NCBI GenBank assembly: GCA_045652835.1
Contig: JAZOLE010000112.1
Span: forward strand, 1-32,525
Origin: SVQP01 sp045652835
GTDB taxonomy: Bacteria > Bacillota > Clostridia > Oscillospirales > CAG-272
Length of the DNA: 32,525 nt
Reading direction: 5' to 3'
Shown: positions 7,778 through 15,272 of the stretch, piece after piece
Layout: every line of letters begins with the position of its first letter
Numbering within the stretch: the stretch's first letter is position 1
Translations under genes and position numbers: made by a program
The notes under the pieces: generated by a model
Told to the model about the DNA's origin: nothing
The model's input: the letters and a program-made list of their open reading frames with translations, nothing else
Databases searched by the model: none

Positions 7778-8545
7778 ATGTTTTTAGATTATTTGAGTCT
7801 GTTTATTGTGGACGTTCCGCGACTTTTCATCAAGCTTGGACTTGCCGAGGCGCAAACCTTTGAGGGGCAGGAGATCTTCCACCCCGTCAATACCGCTGCA
7901 CAGGCGCTCTTTGTCCTGTGCCTGATCTTGGGCTTTGCCGTGCTTCCCTATCTGCTGGGCGCGGTATCCATCCCTCGACTGTACTGCAAGAAGGTCAAAA
8001 ACCTTGACGTATACGCGCTTGGCTCGGGCAAGGGCGAGATTGGTGACGTGTGGAGATGCGTTGGCAAATGGCACGGCGTTGCTTGCTTTGCGCTTGAAGC
8101 GATCAAGGTGCTGCTTTGCATGGCACTCGGATTTTTCTGCCTTGGCGCGGACGGTGCAGCCGTGGCAGGATTTTTCTGCGTGATGGGCGAGATGCTGCCT
8201 ATCTGGAACAAGATGCGCGGCTCGCGCGGCTTTGAAACCGCGGCGCTTTGCGTCCTCGTGCTCTCTCCCCTGACCTTTGCCATTCTGCTTTTCATTTTCG
8301 TTGTTGTATTTTTGGGCATGCGCTTCCGTACCGCGGCGCGTCTGTTCCCCACGCTGCTTTACCCCTTGATCGCATCCGCATTTTTGATGAACGCAAATCC
8401 CACCGCCGTGCTGCTTTCGGTTGGCGTGGTGGTGCTGATGATCTTCTCGCATTGGCAGAACATGCGCAACATGCTTGAGAGAGAAGAGGAGCGCATTGAA
8501 TTCGGCAAGCAAAAGAAGGAAGCGGAGGAGGAAGAGCAGGCATGA
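7778..8545 (+). CDS. PlsY-like membrane protein with altered acyltransferase motifs
   Basis: Resembles PlsY, the inner-membrane glycerol-3-phosphate acyltransferase that uses acyl-phosphate, but is divergent. Canonical PlsY has a GSGNIGATN-type motif, then GH.FP.F...GGKG. Here the matching stretches are GSGKGEIGDVWRCVGKWHG (about residues 81-99) and VMGEMLPIWNKMRGSRGF (about 138-155): Ser and Arg are kept, while the Asn, the His of GHxFP and the GGKG loop are replaced. Length is 255 residues against about 200 for PlsY, the excess being an extra N-terminal segment and a charged tail (EREEERIEFGKQKKEAEEEE). It heads a three-gene operon, overlapping the next gene by ATGA. It could be an acyltransferase of changed specificity or a non-catalytic relative. 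Confidence 0.65.
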   Translation: MFLDYLSLFIVDVPRLFIKLGLAEAQTFEGQEIFHPVNTAAQALFVLCLILGFAVLPYLLGAVSIPRLYCKKVKNLDVYALGSGKGEIGDVWRCVGKWHGVACFALEAIKVLLCMALGFFCLGADGAAVAGFFCVMGEMLPIWNKMRGSRGFETAALCVLVLSPLTFAILLFIFVVVFLGMRFRTAARLFPTLLYPLIASAFLMNANPTAVLLSVGVVVLMIFSHWQNMRNMLEREEERIEFGKQKKEAEEEEQA

Positions 8546-9762
8546 GTGAATACAACGCACAATTAAAGACCGCTGCGCAGCTGATTACGGACGCTTCGCG
8601 TGCAGGCCTGCTTAAAAAGGCGGTGCTTTCCAAGCATACTGTGGGAGATGCCGTTAAAACCACGCTGACCGTGCGCCAAATTGGCGGACGCAACTGCCTG
8701 CAGGCAGAAAGCTTACATACCGACAACAAGGCAAAGCATCAAAACATTGAGATCGGTGACTGTGACACCCTGCTTTGCCTGCTTGCTACCGCAGGACAGA
8801 TCAACATTCTGACCACGCTGGGAGAGAGCGAATACCGCACTGCCAAATCCGGCAAGGTGACGCTGATTGGCGGTGAGGCCTTGCAAACAAAGCTTGCCGG
8901 TGCAACCCCTGCCGCTCCCACCGTTGCAACGCTTTTTAACAACCGCGAAAAGCAATACATTCTTTCGGGCAACGAACCTTTCCTGATCAAACTGGAGGTC
9001 AGCGACAAAAACGGACGCGTGCACGATAAAAAGCGCGCAAAGTTCCGCCAGATCAACCGCTTTTTGGAGCTGGTGCGCGATATTGAGGATAAATTACCCG
9101 CCACGGGTTCGCTGCGCATTTGCGACCTTTGCTGCGGCAAAAGCTACCTTTCCTTTGCCGTATACCATTACTTTGCCGTGATCCGCGGCAGAGAGGTACG
9201 CATGACGGGCGTGGACCTCAAAGAGGACGTGATCGATTTCTGCTCCTCCACCGCCCGTGATCTTGGCTTTGACGGACTTGAATTTTTGTGCGGTGACGTA
9301 AGCAAATACCACACCGATGACAAGGTGCACTTAGTCATCTCGCTGCACGCTTGCGATATTGCTACCGACCTGGTGCTTGGTCGCGCGATTGCTTTTGAGG
9401 CAGACGTCATTCTGTCCACCCCCTGCTGCCACCACGCCATGAGTCCCTTGCTTGATTCCCCCGCGCTTGCCTTTATTGCCAAGCACTCGATCCTCAAAGG
9501 AAAGCTTTGCGACGCGGCAACCGACGCGCTGCGCCTCAAAATACTGGAGGCGCACGGATACACAACCACAGCTCTTGAGTTGATTGATCCAGAAGAAACA
9601 CCCAAAAACGTGCTTTTGCGTGCCATTCGCAAAAAGAATCCCTCCCCTGCTGCCCTGCAGGCAGCAAAAGAGCAAGCCGAGCAGATCCGCGCATTTCTGC
9701 TGGGTGACGCACGTCCTTGGTGGGCAGATATCAATACATACACGAAAGGACCGAACCAATGA
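8542..9762 (+). CDS. SAM-dependent methyltransferase, Methyltransf_32 / METTL25-like
   Basis: A cytoplasmic class I methyltransferase, 406 residues. The SAM-binding motif I is RICDLCCGKSYLSFA (about 193-207), followed by the acidic motif TGVDLKEDV, then FLCGDVSKY and VISLHACDIATD, and finally STPCCHHAM. The combination DLCCGKS, SLHACD.ATD and PCCHH is characteristic of the Methyltransf_32 group, which includes eukaryotic METTL25 and GSTCD. The N-terminal 170 residues form a separate region typical of bacterial members, whose target is not established. Its ATG overlaps the PlsY-like stop codon, and its own stop overlaps the start of the glycosidase gene, so all three are translationally coupled. 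RNA is a likely target from the related families, not shown here. Confidence 0.82.
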   Translation: MSEYNAQLKTAAQLITDASRAGLLKKAVLSKHTVGDAVKTTLTVRQIGGRNCLQAESLHTDNKAKHQNIEIGDCDTLLCLLATAGQINILTTLGESEYRTAKSGKVTLIGGEALQTKLAGATPAAPTVATLFNNREKQYILSGNEPFLIKLEVSDKNGRVHDKKRAKFRQINRFLELVRDIEDKLPATGSLRICDLCCGKSYLSFAVYHYFAVIRGREVRMTGVDLKEDVIDFCSSTARDLGFDGLEFLCGDVSKYHTDDKVHLVISLHACDIATDLVLGRAIAFEADVILSTPCCHHAMSPLLDSPALAFIAKHSILKGKLCDAATDALRLKILEAHGYTTTALELIDPEETPKNVLLRAIRKKNPSPAALQAAKEQAEQIRAFLLGDARPWWADINTYTKGPNQ

Positions 9763-12695
9763 GCAGAAAACACATTTCTTTACTGATGATCGCGGCAATA
9801 GTACTTGCCTGCACCGCAGTGGCGGTAGCGATTCCCTGCATCGCAGCCGACGACCGCTACGTTGCCCCCGCGTATTTAGTGGATTTCAACGACAAAGCCA
9901 ACGTGGCGGGATGCTTTGGCGCGAATGCGGTCACAGGCGTGCATGATGCCGAGCAGCAGGCAATGCAGATTTTATTTTCGACAAACGCGCAGGGCATTTG
10001 CGACGACCCTTACATCAACCTTGCCATGCCGACCGAGACAGTCAACGTAACCGAATATCACTACCTTGCCATGCTGGTCAAGACCGACTACACCGACCTG
10101 CAGGGTGAGCTGCGCTTGCGCTCTGCCACCACGCAAAATCAGTACCCCTTCTTCCGCTATTCGTATCAGAAAACCGCGGATTGGCAGCTGATCATCATTG
10201 ACGTCACCAACGTATCGGCTGCGGGCGCATATCCCCCCGGCATGACCATTGAGGGTGCGCTTTCCAACCTGCGCCTGGATATGTTCAACAACAGCTGCGA
10301 TGCGGACACCGCCTTTTATCTCAAGGCTTACGGTCTTTACAGCAGCTATGAGGACGCAAAAACCTTTATACATTTTGAAAGCGAGGTCACAGAAAAGCCC
10401 GTGATGCCCGATATCGATTATTCCGCATTTTGGAGAGGAGATGCATTCGGCTCTCCTGCCAATGCTTACCGTATGAATTGGCTCTCCTACGGCTTTAACA
10501 GCACCTACGCAGCGCAGGTGGATCAGCTGTTGGCGCAAGGGTACGGCGGCATTGTTTCCAACGTCAATTTCAATTCGCAGTACCTCAAGGACGAGGCAGA
10601 ATTCAAGCTGCTGCTCGACACCTACAAGTACGCGCACGGCAAGGACATGACGCTTTGGATCTACGATGAATATCAATGGCCCAGCGGCTCGGCTTACGGT
10701 CAGGTGCTGGATACCAACGCCGACTGGCGCGCAACCGGTATTGAGCACATTCAGCTTGTTTTAAACAAGGCGCAAGGCTCTTACTCCTTGCGCGAGCACG
10801 ATATTGCTCTCAAGCTGGCTACGATCAAGGCAAACGGCAAGACGTATACCTTGGATACCGACGGTGCATCCCTGCAGTTCGACCTGACAGGCGAGATCAA
10901 GGGCGAGTGCATTCTTGACCTTTACGTGCTGCGCTACTCCGACACGCACGAGCAGAACAGAAACGATTTCAGCACGCTCTATCACGTAGACACGCTGCGC
11001 CCCGACTCTGTGGCGCGCTTTATCGAGCTGACGCATCAGCACTACAAGGACGCCTTTGGCGCGGACTTCTCCATGGTGGAGGCGTTCTTTACAGACGAGC
11101 CAAGCCAAGGCAACCGCGATCAGGAAAACTACATTGTCTGGACAGAGGGTCTGGAGCAGAAATTCAAGGAAAAGTACGGCTACGAGCTTGAGCTGCCGCT
11201 GCTTTTCGAGGGCAGAACCGAAACCGCGCAGCGCATGCGCATTCACTACTACTCCTTGGTAGCCGAGCTTTTCAAGACCTCTTATATTGACCAGATCTCT
11301 GCTTGGTGCGAGCAAAACGGCACGATTTCCTCGGGACATTTGCTCTTTGAGGAGAACATGAACGACCACGTGGAAACCTACGGCGGCGACTTTATGCAGA
11401 TCATTGGCGGCATGACTATGCCCGGTGTGGACATTTTGTGGGTGCACCCCAACCAGCTGCTCTCGCAGTGCTACATCGGCAATCATTTGGGCATTCGCTT
11501 TGTGGCAAGTGCCGCACGCAACGCCGGCAAGACCGACGTGATGGTAGAGTACAACCCCTCCGCTGTTCCCACAGATGATTTCAACAACGATAAAATGGGT
11601 GCATCAATCGGCGGCATCACGCTGACCCGTCTGTTCGGTACCACCGTTTATAACGTCATCAACCCCCAAATGGACTACTCCCTTGAGCAGATCAACGCGC
11701 TCAACACCTACGTAGGCAGACTCAATGCGCTGCTGGACGGCATGACCGAGGCGGGAGATCTTGCCATCTTCTATCCCATCGCCACGGTGCAGGCATTGCA
11801 CAACGCAGACGACGTGCATTCCTCTGCATTCGGCAACGGCACGGATGCAGTCAAGCTCAATAACAATTACACCGCGCTCTGCCTTGATCTTCTGCAAAGA
11901 CAGGTGCTTTACTCGATCATTGACGATCAAAGCATTTGCGCTGCAACCGTCACCGCGGATGGCAGATTGGTCATTGGCAACGGCTCTTACCGCACGATTG
12001 TACTGGCATACGGCGAATACATTTCCGCAGAAGCAGCACAAAAGCTGGCACATTTTAAGAAAAATGGCGGCACGGTCGTATTCGTGGGCACAAGCTACGA
12101 CGATTACAAGGCAGTTGAGGTCGATGGCAATGAGCGCGTCAGCGCGGCTATGGCACAGCTTGCAGAGTGCGATCAATTCACCCTGACCACTGCTGCTTCG
12201 CGCATTTCCAAGATGGTCAGCAGCACCATGAAGCTGACCGCGCTTGACGGCGTGACAAGCCAAAGTGTGCTGTACGGTGAATTCTTTGACGCAGAGCATG
12301 ACATTTCCTACGTGGCAAACTCGACCGACAAGGACGCTACCGCATCGCTGGAATTTACCGACGGATATGACGGTGCATACACCGTATACTACCCCTACAC
12401 GGGCATCGTTGCAAGCGGCAGCGGCAGCAGCGTAGACATCAATCTTCCCGCATATTGCGCGGTGCTGATCGTGCGCAAGGACAAAAACGAGGTGGATAAC
12501 ACCCCTGCGCAGCCCGATTCTACCGAGGCAGAAACGCAAGCTCCGATCCAAAGCCAGCCTGCAGACAGCAGCGAGCAGGTGACCGAGGGCGAGGCGCAAA
12601 AGAGCGGATGCAAATCTGCCCTGAACGCATTTTCCGCACTTGCGGCAGGTGCAGCAGGAGCTGCAATAACGCTTGGCAAAAAGAAGAGAAAATAA
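9759..12695 (+). CDS. Secreted, surface-anchored glycosidase, GH106-like
   Basis: A 978-residue exported protein. Residues 1-27 are a signal peptide (basic start, hydrophobic core, cleavage near AIPCIAADD). Residues about 30-210 form a beta-sandwich-like, probably carbohydrate-binding module. The catalytic region begins with WLSYGFNSTY; it contains LWIYDEYQWPSG near residue 300 and EAFFTDEPSQG near 445, acidic clusters that resemble GH106 alpha-L-rhamnosidases and related TIM-barrel glycosidases. A Pro/Thr/Glu-rich linker is followed by SGCKSALNAFSALAAGAAGA and a KKKRK tail, the C-terminal membrane anchor seen in Clostridia surface enzymes. ATG at 9759 overlaps the methyltransferase stop and has GAAAGGA upstream. 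Exact substrate is unknown; rhamnosides are a guess from fold. Confidence 0.72.
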   Translation: MSRKHISLLMIAAIVLACTAVAVAIPCIAADDRYVAPAYLVDFNDKANVAGCFGANAVTGVHDAEQQAMQILFSTNAQGICDDPYINLAMPTETVNVTEYHYLAMLVKTDYTDLQGELRLRSATTQNQYPFFRYSYQKTADWQLIIIDVTNVSAAGAYPPGMTIEGALSNLRLDMFNNSCDADTAFYLKAYGLYSSYEDAKTFIHFESEVTEKPVMPDIDYSAFWRGDAFGSPANAYRMNWLSYGFNSTYAAQVDQLLAQGYGGIVSNVNFNSQYLKDEAEFKLLLDTYKYAHGKDMTLWIYDEYQWPSGSAYGQVLDTNADWRATGIEHIQLVLNKAQGSYSLREHDIALKLATIKANGKTYTLDTDGASLQFDLTGEIKGECILDLYVLRYSDTHEQNRNDFSTLYHVDTLRPDSVARFIELTHQHYKDAFGADFSMVEAFFTDEPSQGNRDQENYIVWTEGLEQKFKEKYGYELELPLLFEGRTETAQRMRIHYYSLVAELFKTSYIDQISAWCEQNGTISSGHLLFEENMNDHVETYGGDFMQIIGGMTMPGVDILWVHPNQLLSQCYIGNHLGIRFVASAARNAGKTDVMVEYNPSAVPTDDFNNDKMGASIGGITLTRLFGTTVYNVINPQMDYSLEQINALNTYVGRLNALLDGMTEAGDLAIFYPIATVQALHNADDVHSSAFGNGTDAVKLNNNYTALCLDLLQRQVLYSIIDDQSICAATVTADGRLVIGNGSYRTIVLAYGEYISAEAAQKLAHFKKNGGTVVFVGTSYDDYKAVEVDGNERVSAAMAQLAECDQFTLTTAASRISKMVSSTMKLTALDGVTSQSVLYGEFFDAEHDISYVANSTDKDATASLEFTDGYDGAYTVYYPYTGIVASGSGSSVDINLPAYCAVLIVRKDKNEVDNTPAQPDSTEAETQAPIQSQPADSSEQVTEGEAQKSGCKSALNAFSALAAGAAGAAITLGKKKRK

Positions 12696-12703
12696 AAAAC
12701 ACA

Positions 12704-12733
12704 AAAATCCCCTTGCAGCCGCAAGGGGATTTT
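12704..12733. terminator. Bidirectional terminator between the glycosidase and queT
   Basis: 13-bp stem with AAAATCCCC at its base and loop AGCC, lying between two convergent genes; A and T runs on both sides allow it to stop both transcripts. Confidence 0.85.
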
Positions 12734-12737
12734 GATA

Positions 12738-13277
12738 TCAAAGCCGACCGGCTCTGAAAATTTTGTCTTTTCGTTTGTACAGCGCAAAATACAAAGCAGC
12801 GCCCAAAAGCCAAGCCGAGAGCACCTCGCCCAAAAAGACGGTCAGGTAAAAGAACCACACCGTGCCCGGGAAAAAGTAGGCGAATTTGAGAACGGGGGGC
12901 ACAATCAACGTGTTTGCAATGACCGTGGGAATACCCGCAAGCCAGCCGCAAAGCTTTGCCTTATCGCGCAAAAGCTTGCCGATCAGGTACGTACCCGCAG
13001 CGCCAAGCAAGGTTGCCAGCGATCCGAACACCACGTCCTGCCAGATGCAGGCATTCATGATATTGGCAATCAGGCAGCCGATGTATAGCCCGGGCACAGC
13101 GGCAGGGGTAAACAGCGGCAGAATGCACAGCGCCTCGGAAAAACGAAGCTGAATGGCGTAATTGGCAAGTCCCATGGCGTTTGCCAGTGCGGTCAGCACC
13201 ACGTAGAGTGCTGCGATTAGCCCGCTCTCTGCCATGTACAGAGCGACGCGCTTTGAGGAATTGATGCGATTTTTCAT
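12738..13277 (-). CDS. queT: QueT family queuosine-precursor ECF transporter substrate-binding subunit
   Basis: A small membrane protein (179 residues, about six hydrophobic segments) that acts as the S component of an ECF transporter for queuosine precursors such as preQ0/preQ1; the shared energising module is encoded elsewhere. Diagnostic stretches are IQLRFSEALCILPLFTP (about residues 42-58), PGLYIGCLIANI and WQDVVFGSLATLLGA. ATG at 13277 follows GGAAGGA by about eight bases. It stands alone with a strong promoter and a candidate preQ1-sensing leader, as expected for this family. A frame open to 13323 on the same strand overlaps the start and is a shadow. Confidence 0.9.
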   Translation of the reverse strand: MKNRINSSKRVALYMAESGLIAALYVVLTALANAMGLANYAIQLRFSEALCILPLFTPAAVPGLYIGCLIANIMNACIWQDVVFGSLATLLGAAGTYLIGKLLRDKAKLCGWLAGIPTVIANTLIVPPVLKFAYFFPGTVWFFYLTVFLGEVLSAWLLGAALYFALYKRKDKIFRAGRL

Positions 13278-13285
13278 TTTTTGTT

Positions 13286-13333
13286 TCCTTCCGTAGTTTT
13301 GTTTTTGCGGTGAGGATGGTCACGAACTCACCG
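13286..13333 (-). promoter_or_regulatory. Candidate preQ1-I riboswitch upstream of queT
   Basis: The minus-strand leader has a 7-bp stem (CGGTGAG 13327-13333 with CTCACCG 13308-13314), a 12-base loop TTCGTGACCATC, an A-rich linker (CAAAAACAAAA) and then ACTACGGAAGG containing the ribosome site. Loop CGUG can pair with UACG of the tail, giving the H-type pseudoknot of class I preQ1 riboswitches with the ribosome site next to it. The linker is longer than usual and the exact loop consensus is not met, so it may be a variant. Confidence 0.55.
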
Positions 13334-13367
13334 TGCCGCTCGTCCCAAGACGTATGCGACGAAAGCC

Positions 13368-13396
13368 ATTATAGCACGCAAAATCAAAAAAAGCAA
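13368..13396 (-). promoter_or_regulatory. Sigma-A promoter of queT
   Basis: Minus strand TTGCTT (13391-13396), 17-base spacer, TATAAT (13368-13373) with TGC before it (extended -10). It leaves a leader of roughly 85 bases before the ATG. Confidence 0.8.
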
Positions 13397-13461
13397 GAGT
13401 TTTTTGCATAAAAATCCCCCAAAGCGCGCAAAATAATACCAAAAAGAGAGGGGGATGCTTT

Positions 13462-13677
13462 ATGTTTGACAGAAGATTGCTGTTTTTGGCGATAGGAGGG
13501 CTTGCTTTGGTGGGCATTTTGGCTTTGGCGGCTGCTTTGACCGTGCGCAGACAGATGGGCAAGCTGCGCAATAACATCCGCACAGTCAGCCGCGGAGTTT
13601 ATAATTTCGGTACGGCTTTGCAGCTGCTTTCGGGTGCTGCCGAAGAGGAAGATTGCGAGCGGTGCACGACTTGTTAA
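13462..13677 (+). CDS. Small single-pass membrane protein of unknown function
   Basis: A 71-residue protein with one membrane segment (LFLAIGGLALVGILALAAAL, about residues 7-26), then a basic stretch (TVRRQMGKLRNN) and an acidic, cysteine-containing tail (EEEDCERCTTC). AGAGGGGG lies eight bases before the ATG. A strong terminator starts right after its stop codon, which supports it as a real transcription unit, although no clear promoter could be named upstream. The CERCTTC tail could bind a metal; that is a guess from composition. Not recognised as a known family. Confidence 0.6.
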   Translation: MFDRRLLFLAIGGLALVGILALAAALTVRRQMGKLRNNIRTVSRGVYNFGTALQLLSGAAEEEDCERCTTC

Positions 13678-13679
13678 TA

Positions 13680-13715
13680 AAAGAGGGTGCTATCCATTGA
13701 TAGCACCCTCTTTTT
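13680..13715. terminator. Bidirectional terminator between the small membrane protein and the XRE gene
   Basis: 15-bp perfect stem (13680-13694 with 13699-13713, loop CATT) followed by T residues on the plus strand; it separates the convergent genes at 13462 and 13723. Confidence 0.9.
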
Positions 13716-13722
13716 GGGATTA

Positions 13723-13935
13723 TTACTTATTAGGATACGGTTTTGTCTCATTCGTCAAGCCGAGAATATAATCAGTAGATACACCGTAAAACTTCGCTAA
13801 AGCGATCAAGCACTCAATAGGCAGCTGTCGTTGACCGTTCTCATATTGAGAATATGTGTTTTGTTTCACGTGCAGATACGTGGCAATTTCTTTTTGCGTA
13901 ATATCTCGATCCTCTCTTAAATCCTTAATCCGCAT
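13723..13935 (-). CDS. XRE/Cro-type HTH transcriptional repressor
   Basis: A 70-residue DNA-binding protein made almost entirely of one Cro/C1-type helix-turn-helix: RIKDLREDRDITQKEIATYL, then HVKQNTYSQYENGQRQLPIE, then LIALAKFYGVSTDYILGLT. It is preceded by AGGAG before the ATG. It is divergent from the SHOCT membrane-protein gene, with two near-identical dyads between them, so it most likely represses both its own and the divergent promoter. There is no visible effector domain; relief of repression would have to come from a partner protein, proteolysis or dimer control. Codon use is more AT-rich than in flanking operons. Confidence 0.9.
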   Translation of the reverse strand: MRIKDLREDRDITQKEIATYLHVKQNTYSQYENGQRQLPIECLIALAKFYGVSTDYILGLTNETKPYPNK

Positions 13936-13962
13936 TTTTCTCTCCTAAGACTTTATACTCTT

Positions 13963-13968
13963 ATTATA
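13963..13968 (-). promoter_or_regulatory. -10 box of the XRE repressor gene
   Basis: Minus-strand TATAAT about 28 bases before the ATG at 13935; the -35 at 17 bases is poor. Operator 1 (13973-13987) sits inside its spacer. Confidence 0.5.
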
Positions 13969-13972
13969 TAAA

Positions 13973-14012
13973 ATCTCATTCTGAGATATTGACTTTTATC
14001 TCATATTGTGAT
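13973..14012. promoter_or_regulatory. Pair of XRE operator dyads between divergent genes
   Basis: Two copies of the dyad ATCTCA-N3-TGAGAT: a perfect one at 13973-13987 (spacer TTC) and a second at 13998-14012 (spacer TAT, TGTGAT in the right half). They start exactly 25 bp apart. The first occupies the spacer of the minus-strand promoter, the second the spacer of the plus-strand promoter. Confidence 0.7.
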
Positions 14013-14017
14013 ATTCT
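13989..14017 (+). promoter_or_regulatory. Promoter of the SHOCT membrane-protein gene
   Basis: TTGACT (13989-13994), 17-base spacer, TATTCT (14012-14017). Operator 2 fills the spacer, so repressor binding would block polymerase. Confidence 0.7.
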
Positions 14018-14053
14018 GTTTATGTCAATAAAAATGAAAGGACAATTTCAATT

Positions 14054-15142
14054 ATGAAAAACGAGTTATCTTCAAACAATTTGGCTCCAATCCCTTTTCC
14101 AAAAGTCAGAAGAACAATATCTCTCATTCTTGCCTATCTTGGCGTTGTTCTTGTAATTGCACTTTTCTTTTCACCCATTCTCGGAATTAAAGAAACCGAG
14201 GAAATTGGTGGAGAGAAATTTACAATCAGGGCTGCTTGCTCTCCGTATCAGTTAATCACCAAGGATACGCATGTCAACGTTCGCGTTTCCGGTGGGACGG
14301 AATCGGAAAACGACTTTGTTGAATTGATGTACGGAGAAATAGACGTTGCAGACGGAGCCACAGATGGAGTTATCTTTTTTAACCTTCTTTATGAGGAAGG
14401 AAATGCTGCCTCCACTATATTGGCAACAGTACTCTTGATTATTATGTATGTTCCCCTCACCGTTTGTTTGGTATTGACATTTTCGGGAAAGCTTACTTCC
14501 AAGCCCAAAAGACTAAAAGACGAAACAGATGAGGCCTACAAAAAAAGAGTTTTGCGCTTGGCGGGAAACGAAGAGCTAATTCGTTTTGCTCATTTGAGAA
14601 TACCCCAAGTATTGATTGCGATAGTCGGATTTCCGATTATGATGACCATAATACTTTGTGCGCTTTCTTTTTCTATAAATTATGATGATGCCAGTGACAT
14701 ATTCTCCATATTTTCTATATACCGAAACAATGTAGATTTTCTCCTTATATTTTCTACATTTATTATCCTTATAGGTTCTTTTAGTCTAACTGGAGGAGTT
14801 GGTTTGGGAAAAATAAATAAATTACTGATAAATAACTATGTATGTGATTACGATAACCAAGTATTTAGACCGAGAACCCCTGAAGAAACAGAACAGATAT
14901 TTGCAAAAGTCGGATTAAGCTCTGTGACGAATACAACATATACGAATCGATCTCAAACAACCAATGCAAATATCGCAAAAGAGTCCGAGCCTCAAACGAG
15001 CAAAGACATGTCAGAAGAAGCGCGTATCAAATTGCTGAAGGAATATAAATACTTGTTGGATGAAGGTGTTATCAGCAAAGAAGAATACGAAACCAAAAAA
15101 AAGGAGCTACTGAGTTCTTCTCATAAGAACAACTCCAATTGA
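14054..15142 (+). CDS. Four-to-five-pass membrane protein with C-terminal SHOCT domain
   Basis: A 362-residue inner-membrane protein of unknown function. Hydrophobic segments lie near residues 22-45, 118-143, 186-208 and 228-250; between the first two is an exported loop of about 70 residues (CSPYQLITKDTHVNV...). The tail is polar (Thr/Asn/Ser rich), ending in IKLLKEYKYLLDEGVISKEEY, a SHOCT domain, a short helical hairpin common at the ends of bacterial membrane proteins and thought to mediate oligomerisation. AAAGGA precedes the ATG. It is divergent from the small XRE repressor and likely controlled by it. Base composition is clearly more AT-rich than the surrounding genes, suggesting horizontal arrival together with the repressor. 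Confidence 0.82.
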   Translation: MKNELSSNNLAPIPFPKVRRTISLILAYLGVVLVIALFFSPILGIKETEEIGGEKFTIRAACSPYQLITKDTHVNVRVSGGTESENDFVELMYGEIDVADGATDGVIFFNLLYEEGNAASTILATVLLIIMYVPLTVCLVLTFSGKLTSKPKRLKDETDEAYKKRVLRLAGNEELIRFAHLRIPQVLIAIVGFPIMMTIILCALSFSINYDDASDIFSIFSIYRNNVDFLLIFSTFIILIGSFSLTGGVGLGKINKLLINNYVCDYDNQVFRPRTPEETEQIFAKVGLSSVTNTTYTNRSQTTNANIAKESEPQTSKDMSEEARIKLLKEYKYLLDEGVISKEEYETKKKELLSSSHKNNSN

Positions 15143-15177
15143 ACAGATGTCATTCTTCAAACCTTTACCAAATACCA

Positions 15178-15219
15178 AAATACAGAAACCCGCCGATTTT
15201 CCGGCGGGTTTCTGTATTT
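15178..15219. terminator. Bidirectional terminator between the SHOCT gene and the DUF3737 gene
   Basis: Perfect 18-bp arms (15178-15195 and 15202-15219) with core ACCCGCCG/CGGCGGGT and loop ATTTTC, between convergent genes. Confidence 0.85.
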
Positions 15220-15272
15220 CGTTTATGGCAAAGGTACTGCCAAAGTGAAGCGCAATATTTGCCACAGGCAAA

